Assembly: GCF_021603585.1 (NCBI RefSeq)
Contig: NZ_BQHI01000005.1
Span: 62,001 to 126,000, forward strand
Length of the DNA stretch: 64,000 bases
Source of the DNA: Pseudomonas sputi
Lineage (GTDB): Bacteria > Pseudomonadota > Gammaproteobacteria > Pseudomonadales > Pseudomonadaceae
Direction of reading: 5' to 3'
Shown piece after piece: positions 44,209-53,310 of this stretch. Every line of letters begins with the position of its first letter. Within the stretch, counting starts at the first letter, position 1. The position numbers and the translations under genes were made by a program. Under the pieces are notes generated by a model that saw nothing but the letters and a program-made list of their open reading frames with translations, was not told where the DNA came from and made no database searches.

Positions 44209-44754
44209 TCAAACGGCGGGCGGGCCGGGGTAACCACAATGGGCCCAGGATTCGGCGCGGGAGTACCAGGCCATCATCACTATTTGCTGGAGGGAGCTGT
44301 GGCCCATGCGCAGCAGACTCAGCGAGCTGTTTTCCCAGCGCTCGAGGAAGCGACGGATCGCCTCGGGGCCGGCGTTTTCCCAACTGCCCCAGATTCCGGT
44401 CAATGGCCCGCGCGTCACCGCCATGCCGAGCACATCGAACAGTTGCCGGGTGAGCTTGAGCATTTCCGGCGACAGGTGATCGAGGCTGTAGTCCAGTGAC
44501 TGCAGCGTTTCGTCGACAGCCGCGGGCATCTTTTCCACAGCCACGGCGCCATCGAGCATCACGGGAATCAACGCACGCAGAAACAGCAGATCAGCGCTGC
44601 GCAACGTGGTGAATCCATTGGCCGAGACACTTGATGAACAGCCGCTGAGGCTGGCGCCGAGCCCGGCAGTGGCGAGAAAAGCTGTGGCGCCCAGGCTGAA
44701 TTTCAGCAGGCCACGGCGCGACAGGGCAGGTGTTTCGGTCAGGCTTGGGTGCAT
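44209..44754 (-). CDS. Tat-exported lipoprotein, small subunit of the GMC oxidoreductase
   Basis: The 181-residue protein has a twin-arginine signal (SRRGLLKFSLGATAFLATAG) followed by the lipobox LSGC, so it should be a Tat lipoprotein anchored at the outer face of the inner membrane or in the outer membrane. The mature part resembles gluconate 2-dehydrogenase subunit 3, with AVDETLQSLDYSLDHL and AGPEAIRRFLERWENSSL. In that system the catalytic GMC subunit is carried out of the cell with it. There is no cytochrome c subunit gene in this operon, unlike classic gluconate or fructose dehydrogenases. Confidence 0.8.
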   Translation of the reverse strand: MHPSLTETPALSRRGLLKFSLGATAFLATAGLGASLSGCSSSVSANGFTTLRSADLLFLRALIPVMLDGAVAVEKMPAAVDETLQSLDYSLDHLSPEMLKLTRQLFDVLGMAVTRGPLTGIWGSWENAGPEAIRRFLERWENSSLSLLRMGHSSLQQIVMMAWYSRAESWAHCGYPGPPAV

Positions 44755-44778
44755 TGTTGTTATTACCCGGCGGTGACG

Positions 44779-46209
44779 TTAGCGAATGAACAGTTTCTGG
44801 ATCAGCTTCTGAATGGATTTGCCGTAGGGCGGGTAGATCAGCTTCGCCGCGTTGAAGCGCTGTTTGACCAGCACGCCCTTGGCCTTGCTGAACGTCAGGA
44901 AGCCCTCGTGACCGTGGTAATGGCCCATGCCCGACGGGCCGATGCCGCCGAACGGCATGTCGTCCTGCGCCACATGCAGCAGCGTGTCGTTGAGGCAGAC
45001 GCCACCGGAATGGGTTTCGCTGAGGACGCGCTTCTGTTCGCGCTTGTCGTAGCCGAAGTAGTAAAGAGCCAGAGGACGTGGCCGCTGATTGATGTAAGCA
45101 AATGCCTGATCCAGATCCTGATACGGCACGATCGGCAGCAGCGGGCCGAAGATCTCGTCCTGCATCACCGTCATTTCCTCGCTGACATTCAGCAGCAGGC
45201 TGTGCGGCATGCGTCGGCCCTGGCCCTGCTCGAACAGCGGAATCAGCAGCGCGCCCTTGCTGGTGGCGTCGCTGAGGTAGCTGTTGAGCCGCGCCAGCTG
45301 TCGTTCGTTGATGATGGCGGTGTAGTCCGGGTTGTCGGCGAGTGTCGGATAAAACCCGCGCACGGCTAGGCGATAGGCTTCGACGAAGCCGCCGATGCGC
45401 TCTTCCGGCACCAGCACGTAGTCCGGGGCCACGCAGGTCTGGCCGGCATTGAGGGTCTTGCCGAAAGCGATGCGTTCGGCGGCGTCCTTGAGTGGCACGT
45501 CGCGGGAGACGATGGCCGGGGACTTGCCGCCCAGTTCCAGCGTCACCGGCGTCAGGTTCTCTGCCGCTGCGCGCATCACATGCTTGCCGACGCTGGTGGA
45601 GCCGGTGAACAGCAGGTGGTCGAAGCGCATTTTTGAAAACGCCACGCCGACATCGGCCTCGCCGAGCACTACGCACACCAGATCCTCCGGGAAGATCCGC
45701 GCCAGCAGTTCCTTGAGCAACAAGCCGGTGGCCGGAGTTGATTCGCTGAGTTTCAACATCACCCGGTTGCCGGCCGCGAGGGCGCCGGTCAACGGGCCGA
45801 TGGCCAGGAACAACGGGTAGTTCCACGGCACGATGACACCGACCACACCCAGCGGCTGGTACACGACTTTCGCCGATGCCGGCTGGAAAGCGACGCCCAC
45901 TTTGCGTCGCGAAGGTTTCATCCACTGACTGATGTGCTGGCTGGCGTAGTGAATGCCGTGCAGGCTCGGCATCAGTTCGGCGAGCAAGGTTTCATCGGCG
46001 CTGCGATGGCTGAAGTCGGAGCTGATGGCGTCGATCAGGGCTTGCCGTTCGTTGCTCAGCAAATCGCGCAGCGCCTTGAGCCATTGCCGGCGCTGGGCTG
46101 CGGGCGGCATCGGGTTGGCGGCGTAGGCGGCGCGCTGTGCGTTGAACAGCCGGTTGAGCTCTTCCAGCGGCTGTTGCAGCGTTTGCAGGTAGGCAATATC
46201 GGCGGTCAT
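44779..46209 (-). CDS. calB: Coniferyl-aldehyde-type aldehyde dehydrogenase
   Basis: This 476-residue NAD(P)-dependent aldehyde dehydrogenase is of the class 3 / CALDH type: VGVIVPWNYPLFLAIGPL, FTGSTSVGKHVMRAAA, the general-base Glu in TLELGGKSPAIV and the catalytic Cys in NAGQTCVAPDYVLV. It is first in a three-gene operon with the Tat lipoprotein (24-bp gap) and the GMC enzyme. The label coniferyl aldehyde dehydrogenase comes from the family; a fatty aldehyde is an equally good substrate guess. It is probably repressed by the divergent TetR protein. Confidence 0.85.
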   Translation of the reverse strand: MTADIAYLQTLQQPLEELNRLFNAQRAAYAANPMPPAAQRRQWLKALRDLLSNERQALIDAISSDFSHRSADETLLAELMPSLHGIHYASQHISQWMKPSRRKVGVAFQPASAKVVYQPLGVVGVIVPWNYPLFLAIGPLTGALAAGNRVMLKLSESTPATGLLLKELLARIFPEDLVCVVLGEADVGVAFSKMRFDHLLFTGSTSVGKHVMRAAAENLTPVTLELGGKSPAIVSRDVPLKDAAERIAFGKTLNAGQTCVAPDYVLVPEERIGGFVEAYRLAVRGFYPTLADNPDYTAIINERQLARLNSYLSDATSKGALLIPLFEQGQGRRMPHSLLLNVSEEMTVMQDEIFGPLLPIVPYQDLDQAFAYINQRPRPLALYYFGYDKREQKRVLSETHSGGVCLNDTLLHVAQDDMPFGGIGPSGMGHYHGHEGFLTFSKAKGVLVKQRFNAAKLIYPPYGKSIQKLIQKLFIR

Positions 46210-46239
46210 CGGCGACTCCGGAGTTGTTATTGTGAGGAA

Positions 46240-46265
46240 CTTTTTAGAGTCTATGCTCTAGAAAG
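46240..46265. promoter_or_regulatory. Candidate TetR operator between the aldehyde dehydrogenase operon and its regulator
   Basis: TAGAG (46245-46249) and CTCTA (46256-46260) around a 6-bp centre extend outward to CTTTt and gAAAG, one mismatch, giving a 26-bp near-palindrome centred in the divergent gap, 31 bp from the aldehyde dehydrogenase start. Its size and place fit a TetR dimer site. Confidence 0.6.
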
Positions 46266-46355
46266 TCAATTGGCTTCCTTGCGCATCCTGGTTTTATCCC
46301 GCTCCGGATAGGTCGTAAGATGCCCCCCAACGCACTCTGAATTAAAGCTCAAGCC

Positions 46356-47027
46356 ATGGCCCCACGGATCAAAACCAGCGAGCGCATCGTGCAGAACAGC
46401 CTCGAGCTGTTCAATCAGCAGGGCGAGCGCAGCATCAGCACCAATCACATCGCCGCCCACATGGAGATTTCTCCGGGCAATCTGTACTACCACTTCCCCA
46501 ACAAGCAGGCGATCATCGCCGTGCTGTTCAGTGAGTACGAAAGCCTGGTGGACAGCTTTCTGCGTCCGCCCCAGGGCCGTCCCGCGACGGTCGAAGACAA
46601 GCGCTTCTATCTCAAGGAGCTGCTGTCGGCGATGTGGCGGTATCGGTTTCTACACCGCGATCTCGAGCATCTGCTCGACAGCGATCCGGATCTGGCCGGG
46701 CGTTACCGACGCTTCTCCCAGCGCTGCGTGATCCAGGGCGCGGCGATCTACGAAGGGTTCGTTGCCGCCGGAATCCTGAAAATGGACCGGGTGCAGATCG
46801 AGTCCCTGACCCTCAACGCGTGGATCATCCTCACCTCTTGGGTGCGCTTCCTGTGCACGACCCGGGAGAACTCCAATTACCTCAGCGAGCAGGCCATCAA
46901 GCGTGGTGTGTATCAGGTGCTGGTGCTCGAAGCAGGGTTCGTCACCGAACAGGCCCGCGATGAGGTCAACGCCCTGTTCGAAGAGTTCTACGTGCCGTTG
47001 GCCCAGGCCCTCGAAGAAAGACCGTAA
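46356..47027 (+). CDS. TetR-family repressor, probable regulator of the aldehyde dehydrogenase operon
   Basis: This 223-residue regulator has an N-terminal TetR helix-turn-helix (TSERIVQNSLELFNQQGERS, then AHMEISPGNLYYHFPNKQA) and an all-helical ligand domain with two to three aromatic clusters (YLKELLSAMWRYRFLHRDLE). It is divergent from the aldehyde dehydrogenase operon with the palindrome in the gap, the usual layout for a repressor of its neighbour. The inducer is unknown; an aldehyde, alcohol or acyl-CoA is plausible. The rhodanese gene follows 28 bp later on the same strand. Confidence 0.88.
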   Translation: MAPRIKTSERIVQNSLELFNQQGERSISTNHIAAHMEISPGNLYYHFPNKQAIIAVLFSEYESLVDSFLRPPQGRPATVEDKRFYLKELLSAMWRYRFLHRDLEHLLDSDPDLAGRYRRFSQRCVIQGAAIYEGFVAAGILKMDRVQIESLTLNAWIILTSWVRFLCTTRENSNYLSEQAIKRGVYQVLVLEAGFVTEQARDEVNALFEEFYVPLAQALEERP

Positions 47028-47055
47028 GTTCATTTCCTCACTGGAGTCGTTCGCT

Positions 47056-47910
47056 ATGCCGATTGCGCAACTGATCAGCCCGACCGCACTGGATGCCCGC
47101 AAGGCGCAACCGGGGCTGGTGATTCTCGATTGCCGTTTTGCCCTCGAAGACCCGGATTACGGCCAGCGCAGCTATGCCGAGGGGCACATTGCCGGGGCAC
47201 ATTTCGCCGATCTTGAACGCGACCTCAGTGGCCCGGTCATCAAGGGCGTGACCGGTCGCCACCCGCTGCCGGAGCCGGCGGTGCTGATTGAGCGCCTGCA
47301 AGCCTTCGGCATCGACAGCGACAGCGAGGTGGTTCTGTATGACGACGGCCCGGGTGCCTATGCGGCGCGGGCGTGGTGGCTGCTGGCGTGGCTGGGCAAG
47401 CGTGACGGCGTGTTCATTCTCGATGGCGGGCTCAAGGCCTGGCATGCGGCGGGCCTGCCGTTGAGTCTCGATCCGCCGTCAGCGGTGCGGGGCAACTTCA
47501 GCGGCCAGCCGGACATGAGCCTGCTGCTCAGCGCCGAGCAATTGCAGCAGCGTCTCGGCCAGCCGGCGTTGACCCTGCTCGATGCCCGCGCCTTGCCGCG
47601 TTTCAAGGGTGAAGTGGAACCGATCGACCCGATTGCCGGGCACATTCCCGGTGCGCAATGCGCGGCGTTTACCGACAACCTGGGCAGCGATGGGCGTTTC
47701 CTGCCGGCCGATCAGCTCAAGCAGCGTTTCGCCGCGAAACTCGCCGAACGTTCGCCGAGCGATCTGGTGGCGTACTGCGGCTCCGGGGTGACGGCGTGTC
47801 ACAACCTGTTCGCCCTGTGCCTGGCGGGTTATCCGTTGGGGTCGCTGTATGCCGGATCGTGGAGCGAGTGGATCAACGATCCTGCGCACGGTATCGCCAC
47901 TGGCGAGTAA
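47056..47910 (+). CDS. sseA: 3-mercaptopyruvate/thiosulfate sulfurtransferase
   Basis: The 284-residue protein has two rhodanese domains. The N-terminal one (about 1-140) shows LVILDCRFALEDPDYGQRSY and GHIAGAHFADLERDLSG; the C-terminal one (about 155-284) has the active-site loop YCGSGVTACHNL. A CG-S-GVTA loop points to 3-mercaptopyruvate sulfurtransferase rather than thiosulfate sulfurtransferase. The ATG at 47056 (MPIAQLISPTALDA) matches the family; the upstream in-frame codons overlap the TetR gene and are rejected. It is convergent with the AraC-type gene. Confidence 0.88.
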   Translation: MPIAQLISPTALDARKAQPGLVILDCRFALEDPDYGQRSYAEGHIAGAHFADLERDLSGPVIKGVTGRHPLPEPAVLIERLQAFGIDSDSEVVLYDDGPGAYAARAWWLLAWLGKRDGVFILDGGLKAWHAAGLPLSLDPPSAVRGNFSGQPDMSLLLSAEQLQQRLGQPALTLLDARALPRFKGEVEPIDPIAGHIPGAQCAAFTDNLGSDGRFLPADQLKQRFAAKLAERSPSDLVAYCGSGVTACHNLFALCLAGYPLGSLYAGSWSEWINDPAHGIATGE

Positions 47911-47914
47911 ACGC

Positions 47915-48745
47915 TCAGCGATTCAGCCGCGCGCTGCGGTAGGCCGCCGGCCCCACACCGTAAACCTGTTTGAACTGCCGGCTCAGATGGCTCTGGTCGG
48001 CAAATCCCAGCTGCGTGGCGACTTCAACCGGCAGGCAGCCGTTCTGCAACAAGCCCCGCGCGCAGGCAATCCGCTGCTGCATCAGCCAGCTGTGCGGCGG
48101 CATGCCGGTGGCGCGGCGGAACACCCGGGCGAAGTGGAAGGGCGACAGGTTCACCGCCGCCGCCAGTTCTTCCAGCGAGGGCGGCGCCGCCAGGTGCGCG
48201 TGCAGCAACTCCTTGGCCATCGCCACCGCGCGGTGTTCTTTGCCAGGGTTACCGTTGAATTGCACCGCCGCGTGACGTTGCAACAGCAGCATCATCATTT
48301 CCCGCCACACTGTTTGCTGTTGCAGCGCGGTGGCGGGGCTTTCCAGCAAGCGATGCAACTGACAGAAACCGTTGACCAGGTCCGGATCGCGATACAGCGT
48401 CGCGCCGAAGGCCGGCATCGGTGCGGTCGGCAGTTCCAGTTCATTCAGCAGCCCGACGATCTGCCCGGTGTCGGGATAAAACGCCCGGTACAACCAGCCG
48501 TCCTCGGTGCCCTTGTGGCCGTTATGCACTTCATCCGGATTGATCAGCACCAGCGTGCCGCTGCCCGCCAGGTGTTCGGCGCCGCGATAACGGTAGCGTT
48601 GGGCGCCGGCCATGATCATGCCGATCACATAACCGTCGTGGACGTGCGGGGCGAAGCGATGCTCGATGTAGCGCGCCGTCAACAGCTCGACCCCGGCCAG
48701 AGGCGCGGCCTGCCAGAAACGGATCGACTCGCCCTGATCGTTCAT
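47915..48745 (-). CDS. AraC-family regulator with cupin sensor domain
   Basis: The 276-residue regulator has an N-terminal cupin-like ligand domain (about 1-150; HDGYVIGMIMAGAQRYRYRG, INPDEVHNGH) and a C-terminal pair of AraC helix-turn-helices (about 170-270; SLEELAAAVNLSPFHFARVF, LGFADQSHLSRQFKQVYG). The ATG at 48745 is 4 bp after the stop of the alpha/beta hydrolase gene on the same strand, so the two may share a transcript. Its target genes cannot be told from the sequence. Confidence 0.87.
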   Translation of the reverse strand: MNDQGESIRFWQAAPLAGVELLTARYIEHRFAPHVHDGYVIGMIMAGAQRYRYRGAEHLAGSGTLVLINPDEVHNGHKGTEDGWLYRAFYPDTGQIVGLLNELELPTAPMPAFGATLYRDPDLVNGFCQLHRLLESPATALQQQTVWREMMMLLLQRHAAVQFNGNPGKEHRAVAMAKELLHAHLAAPPSLEELAAAVNLSPFHFARVFRRATGMPPHSWLMQQRIACARGLLQNGCLPVEVATQLGFADQSHLSRQFKQVYGVGPAAYRSARLNR

Positions 48746-48749
48746 GACC

Positions 48750-49748
48750 TCACCTGCGCCCTGCGTCGACCAGCCACTGCGGAATCCGTCGCTCCAGGTA
48801 ATAACCCGGCTGTCGAAGCGTGCCGTCGACGAAACCGACATGCCCGCCCTTTTTCTGCAATTCGAACTGCGTCGTGGTCGACAGCTCACTGGCCTGCGGC
48901 AGGCTGTGAGGGAACACGAACGGGTCGTCCGCCGCCTGAATGATCAGGGTCGGCGTACGGATCTCGCCGAGAAAGTAACGGCTCGATGCGCGGCGATAGT
49001 AATCCTCGGCATCGGCGAAACCATGCAGCGGCGCGGTCACCCGGCCATCGAAATCCCAGAAGGTGCGCATGTTTTCCAGCGAACCGAGGGCGGCCAGTGC
49101 GGCGAGACCGTCCTCGCGCCCGTCGTGCTGGAACTGGCGCTGCTTGTTCTTGATGTAGGCCACCATCTCGCGCATGAAGTGCGCCTGATAGACCTTGGAG
49201 AAACCCTGGCCAATACGATCGGCGCATTGATCGAGGCGAAACGGCACCGACACCGCCACCGCACCGAGCACGCCGCTGGCGCTGCCGGTTTCCCCCAGGT
49301 GCTTGAGCAGCACATTACCGCCGAGGGAATAGCCGACCGCATACAGCGGCGCCAATGGCCGCTTGGCTTTCAGGTGGCGGAGGGTTTCGGCGAGGTCTTC
49401 GCTGGCGCCGGAATGATAGCTGCGCGGCAACAGGTTCGGCTCGCCCGAACAACCGCGCCAGTTCAGCGCGACACTGGCCCAGCCTTGAGCGGCGAGCGCT
49501 GCCTGGATTCCGGCGACGTAAGGCGAATTGGAAGAACCGGTCAGCCCGTGCAGCACCAACACCAATGGCGCCTCGGCGCTGTGCGGGCCGTGCCAGTCGA
49601 GATCCAGGAAATCGCCGTCGTCCAGCCACAGCCGTTCGCGCTGGCGATCAAGGTGCACGGTTTTTCGCCACAGCGGCCCCCACAAGGTTTGCAGGTGCGG
49701 ATTGCCGAGGCCGAAGGCGGGGATGAACGGATTAGACGAAGGGGACAC
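48750..49748 (-). CDS. YheT-type alpha/beta-fold hydrolase
   Basis: This 332-residue hydrolase matches the YheT / ABHD1-3 group: FGNPHLQ-type start (GLGNPHLQTLWGPL), LVLHGLTGSSNSPYV, NWRGCSGEPN, and the nucleophile elbow GYSLGGNVLLKHLGE. The catalytic Asp and His are expected near QAADDPFVFP and KGGHVGF, both present. Substrates are unknown; related proteins act on esters or phospholipids. It is probably cytosolic, as no signal is present. The rsmD gene lies upstream with a 63-bp gap. Confidence 0.87.
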   Translation of the reverse strand: MSPSSNPFIPAFGLGNPHLQTLWGPLWRKTVHLDRQRERLWLDDGDFLDLDWHGPHSAEAPLVLVLHGLTGSSNSPYVAGIQAALAAQGWASVALNWRGCSGEPNLLPRSYHSGASEDLAETLRHLKAKRPLAPLYAVGYSLGGNVLLKHLGETGSASGVLGAVAVSVPFRLDQCADRIGQGFSKVYQAHFMREMVAYIKNKQRQFQHDGREDGLAALAALGSLENMRTFWDFDGRVTAPLHGFADAEDYYRRASSRYFLGEIRTPTLIIQAADDPFVFPHSLPQASELSTTTQFELQKKGGHVGFVDGTLRQPGYYLERRIPQWLVDAGRR

Positions 49749-49811
49749 GATTGCTCTCGATGCAGCGCAGCGAGCCTCGGTTGAGACCCGCCGCTTTTTC
49801 AGGCCGGTCGG

Positions 49812-50420
49812 TTAACCGGCAATCACTGCCATACGTTGCCACAACGCGTAGTACACCCGCCCGGATTTCTGTTCGCGGTGCAGGCGCCAGTTGCCCGGCA
49901 GGCCGAGGGTCGATGGCGCGGTTTCGCTTTCAGTGTAGATCCACGCATCGTCGGCCAGCCATTGGCGCTCTTCCAGCAGCGTGCACACGGCGGGCAGCAG
50001 GTTCTGGTTGAACGGCGGGTCGAGGAACACCAGGTCGAACGCGGTCGCGGTCTGGGTTTCCAGGTAGCGCAGCGCATCGGCGGTCTGTACGTGGCCGTTG
50101 GTGCAGCGCAGCGTGCCGAGGTGTTCTTTCAGGCTGGAGACCGCGACATGGCTGGCATCCAGCGCCTGGCCCATGGCCGCGCCACGGGATAGCGCTTCGA
50201 GAAACAGCGCTCCGCTGCCGGCGAACGGATCGAGCACCTTGGCCCCGGCAACGTAAGGCGCGAGCCAGTTGAACAGGGTTTCGCGCACCCGGTCTGGCGT
50301 CGGGCGCAGGCCCGGCGCATCGGGAAAGCTCAGCTTTCGGCTGCGCCATTCGCCGCCGATGATGCGCAACTGGTTCACACCATTGTGCAGTTTTTGTACA
50401 GGTTTCTTTGGACTGGCCAT
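49812..50420 (-). CDS. rsmD: 16S rRNA (guanine966-N2)-methyltransferase
   Basis: RsmD methylates G966 of 16S rRNA. The 202-residue protein has RIIGGEWRSRKLSFP, PTPDRVRETLFNWL, the SAM site VLDPFAGSGALFLEALSRGA, and the catalytic DPPF in DLVFLDPPFNQNLLP. Its ATG at 50420 overlaps the stop of the inactive M16 subunit by one base, so it ends a three-gene operon (M16 active, M16 inactive, rsmD). This order is conserved in pseudomonads. Confidence 0.95.
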   Translation of the reverse strand: MASPKKPVQKLHNGVNQLRIIGGEWRSRKLSFPDAPGLRPTPDRVRETLFNWLAPYVAGAKVLDPFAGSGALFLEALSRGAAMGQALDASHVAVSSLKEHLGTLRCTNGHVQTADALRYLETQTATAFDLVFLDPPFNQNLLPAVCTLLEERQWLADDAWIYTESETAPSTLGLPGNWRLHREQKSGRVYYALWQRMAVIAG

Positions 50421-51907
50421 TAATGCTCCGGAACCCCGAGCGGCTGCTCGGCAGGTTTATCAGATGGGGCCGGTAACGGCTTTTGCGGCACGGTCGGGCC
50501 AGCGCTGACGATGACCAGTTTATCCGTGCTCAAGTGTTTGTTCAGGGCGTCGCGAACCTGCTCGACCGTGAGGCTCTGGGACTGACGCATGAAGTCGTCC
50601 AGATAGCTCAGCGGCAGGTTGTAGAAACCCATGGCGCCAAGTTGACCGACGATATCGGCATTGCTCGCGGTGGACAGCGGGAAGCTGCCGGCCAGTTCGC
50701 GCTTGGCGTCGTCGAGTTCTTTCTGGGTCGGGCCGGTCTTGAGGTAGTCGGCGAGCACGTCCTGCACCAGTTTCAGGGTGCCTTCGCTCATCTCCGCGCG
50801 GGTCTGCAGGTTGATCATGAACGGGCCGCGAGCCTGCATCGGGCTGAAGGCCGAATACACGCCGTAGGTCAGGCCGCGTTTCTCGCGTACTTCGCTCATC
50901 AGCCGGGTGCCGAAACCGCCACCGCCGAGGATCTGGTTGCCCATCGACAGCGCGGCGTAGTCCGGGTCGTCGCGGTCGATGCCCAGTTGCGCGATCATCA
51001 GGTTGGTCTGCTTCGACGGAAACTCGATGTGGCCGATGCCGGCTTTCGGCTCGGTCGGTTGCGCGACCTTCGCCAGTGCCGGGCCTTTCGGCAGTGCAGC
51101 GGATACCTGATCGGCAATCGCCTCGGCTTCGCTGCGGGACAGATCGCCCACCAGCGCGATCACCACGTTGCCGGCCGCATAGGCCTTGGCGTGGAACTCA
51201 CGCAGTTGCGCCAGCGTGATCTTCGGCACGCTTTGCGCATTGCCGTCGCTGGAGTGAGCGTACGGGTGATCGCCGTACAGACGCTTCATCAGCTCCAGGC
51301 TGGCGAGTTTGCCGGGGTTCTGTTTCTGGTATTCGAAACCGGCGAGCATCTGGTTCTTGATGCGCGCGAAGGAATCGGCCGGGAAGGTCGGTTTGCCCAC
51401 CACTTCCGAGAACAGTTTCAGCGCCGGTTCGCGTTTGTCGGCAGCACTCAGGCTGCGCAGCGACGCGATGGCCATGTCCTTAAAGGCGCCGTTGCCGAAA
51501 TCCGCGCCCAGGCCTTCGAAACCCTGGGCGATGGCGCCGACGTCCTTGCCCGCCACGCCTTCGTTGAGCATGGCGTTGGTCAGCAGGGCCAGGCCCGGCG
51601 CGTTGCCGTCCTGGCTGCTGCCGGCGGAAAAGATCAGGCGCATGTCGAACATCGGCAGTTCGCGGGCCTCGACGAACAGCACCTTGGCGCCTTCGGCGGT
51701 GTTCCAGGTCTGCACGTCGAGCTTGCGGCTGGCCGGGGCCTTGCCGTCGAGTTCGGCCAGCGATTGCAGCTTCTGGCTGGACTTGGCGTTATCCAGCGCT
51801 TCGCTGGCCTTGGTGTTGTCGCTCGGCGCCAGATAAAACGCGGCGGAGCCGATGATGGCCACGGCGATCAGGCCGAGCAACAGGCGTGGGGTTTTGCGCT
51901 CACTCAT
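50420..51907 (-). CDS. M16-family protein, non-catalytic partner subunit
   Basis: This 495-residue protein has an N-terminal membrane segment (about residues 9-27) and two M16 (pitrilysin) domains. The HxxEH zinc motif is missing; the equivalent site reads LALLTNAMLNEG, so it cannot bind zinc in the usual way. The Arg-Tyr substrate-binding run typical of the C-terminal domain is kept in SEVREKRGLTYGVYSAF. This is the pattern of two-subunit M16B proteases, in which the partner upstream supplies the zinc site. It overlaps that gene by 8 bp. Confidence 0.88.
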   Translation of the reverse strand: MSERKTPRLLLGLIAVAIIGSAAFYLAPSDNTKASEALDNAKSSQKLQSLAELDGKAPASRKLDVQTWNTAEGAKVLFVEARELPMFDMRLIFSAGSSQDGNAPGLALLTNAMLNEGVAGKDVGAIAQGFEGLGADFGNGAFKDMAIASLRSLSAADKREPALKLFSEVVGKPTFPADSFARIKNQMLAGFEYQKQNPGKLASLELMKRLYGDHPYAHSSDGNAQSVPKITLAQLREFHAKAYAAGNVVIALVGDLSRSEAEAIADQVSAALPKGPALAKVAQPTEPKAGIGHIEFPSKQTNLMIAQLGIDRDDPDYAALSMGNQILGGGGFGTRLMSEVREKRGLTYGVYSAFSPMQARGPFMINLQTRAEMSEGTLKLVQDVLADYLKTGPTQKELDDAKRELAGSFPLSTASNADIVGQLGAMGFYNLPLSYLDDFMRQSQSLTVEQVRDALNKHLSTDKLVIVSAGPTVPQKPLPAPSDKPAEQPLGVPEH

Positions 51908-53255
51908 GAGTCGTCTCCAGTGGCAGGACGTGGGCGACGCTGAGACGTTCGCGGGTGAAATACAGCTTGGCGGCGTTCTGGATGTCTTGCGGGGTGACGC
52001 TTTCCAGATCGGCCAGTTCGGTGTCCATCAGTTTCCACGACAGACCGACGGTCTCCAGCTGGCCGATGGCGGTGGCCTGGCTGGTGATCGAGTCGCGCTC
52101 GAAGACCAGGCCGGCGATGACCTGGGCACGCACGCGCTCCAGTTCTTCGGCGGACGGTGCGGTGGTTTTCAGCTGTTCCAGCAATTTCCACAGGCCGGCT
52201 TCCGCCTGGGCCATGGTCTTTTTCTTCTGGGTGTTCGGTGTGGCCGACAGAGTGAACAGGCTGTCACCGCGAGTGTAGGCGTCGTAGCTCGACGAACCGC
52301 CGGACACCAGTTCTTCGCCGCGTTCCAGTTGAGTCGGGATACGGCCGCTGTAGCCGCCGTCCAGCAGCGCCGAAATCAGGCGCAAGGCGTTGACCGAGCG
52401 TTTGTCTTCGGCAGTGGCGATGCTCGGGACGTTGAACCCGAGCATCAGGCTCGGCAGTTGGGTCTGTACGTGCAGGGTGATCTGGCGCTCGCCGGGCTCG
52501 GCCAGCTCCAGTGGTTTTTTCGCCGGCGGCACGTCGCGCTTCGGGATCGGCCCGAAGTAGCGCTGGGCGAGGGTCTTCACCTCGTCCGGGGTCACGTCGC
52601 CGACCACCACCAGCGTGGCGTTGTTCGGTACGTACCAGGACTGATACCAGTGGCGCAGCTCTTCGACCTTCATCCGCTCCAGGTCAGCCATCCAGCCGAT
52701 GGTCGGGGTGTGATAGCCGCTGGCCGGGTAGGCCATGGCCTTGTAGCGCTCGTAGGCTTTGGCCATCGGCTTGTCGTCGGTGCGCAGGCGGCGCTCTTCC
52801 TTGATGACTTCGATTTCCTTGGCGAACTCGTCGGCCGGCAGGCGCAGGCTGGCCATGCGGTCGGCTTCCAGTTCGAAGGCCACGCCCAGACGGTCGCGGG
52901 CCAGCACTTGGTAATAAGCAGTGAAGTCGTCGCTGGTGAAGGCGTTCTCTTCGGCGCCGAGGTCACGCAGGATCAGCGAGGCTTCGCCGGGGCCGACTTT
53001 TTCGCTGCCCTTGAACATCATGTGCTCGAGGGCGTGGGACAGACCGGTCTGGCCCGGGGTTTCGTAGCTGGAACCGACCTTGTACCAGACCTGCGACACC
53101 ACCACCGGCGCACGATGGTCTTCGCGCACGACGACCTTCAGGCCGTTGTCGAGGGTGAATTCGTGGGTCGGTTGCGGGTCGGCCGCCAGGGCCGAAAGGG
53201 GCAGGCAGACTGTGCTGAGCAGCAGGCCTGCAGCGCGGCGGGCTAGAGCATTCAT
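51900..53255 (-). CDS. M16-family zinc peptidase, catalytic subunit
   Basis: This 451-residue peptidase has a Sec signal peptide (about residues 1-24, ending SALAADP) and two M16 domains. The zinc motif HALEH at about residues 75-79 and the third ligand downstream in EIEVIKEERRLR are intact, so it is the active subunit. It should work in the periplasm with the inactive partner encoded next, like the mitochondrial processing peptidase and described bacterial M16B pairs. Physiological substrates are unknown. Confidence 0.9.
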   Translation of the reverse strand: MNALARRAAGLLLSTVCLPLSALAADPQPTHEFTLDNGLKVVVREDHRAPVVVSQVWYKVGSSYETPGQTGLSHALEHMMFKGSEKVGPGEASLILRDLGAEENAFTSDDFTAYYQVLARDRLGVAFELEADRMASLRLPADEFAKEIEVIKEERRLRTDDKPMAKAYERYKAMAYPASGYHTPTIGWMADLERMKVEELRHWYQSWYVPNNATLVVVGDVTPDEVKTLAQRYFGPIPKRDVPPAKKPLELAEPGERQITLHVQTQLPSLMLGFNVPSIATAEDKRSVNALRLISALLDGGYSGRIPTQLERGEELVSGGSSSYDAYTRGDSLFTLSATPNTQKKKTMAQAEAGLWKLLEQLKTTAPSAEELERVRAQVIAGLVFERDSITSQATAIGQLETVGLSWKLMDTELADLESVTPQDIQNAAKLYFTRERLSVAHVLPLETTHE

Positions 53256-53310
53256 TCGTTTTTAAACCTGTTGGGCTGCCCGCTTGGTCTTAGCGTCGGC
53301 GGGCGAGAGG

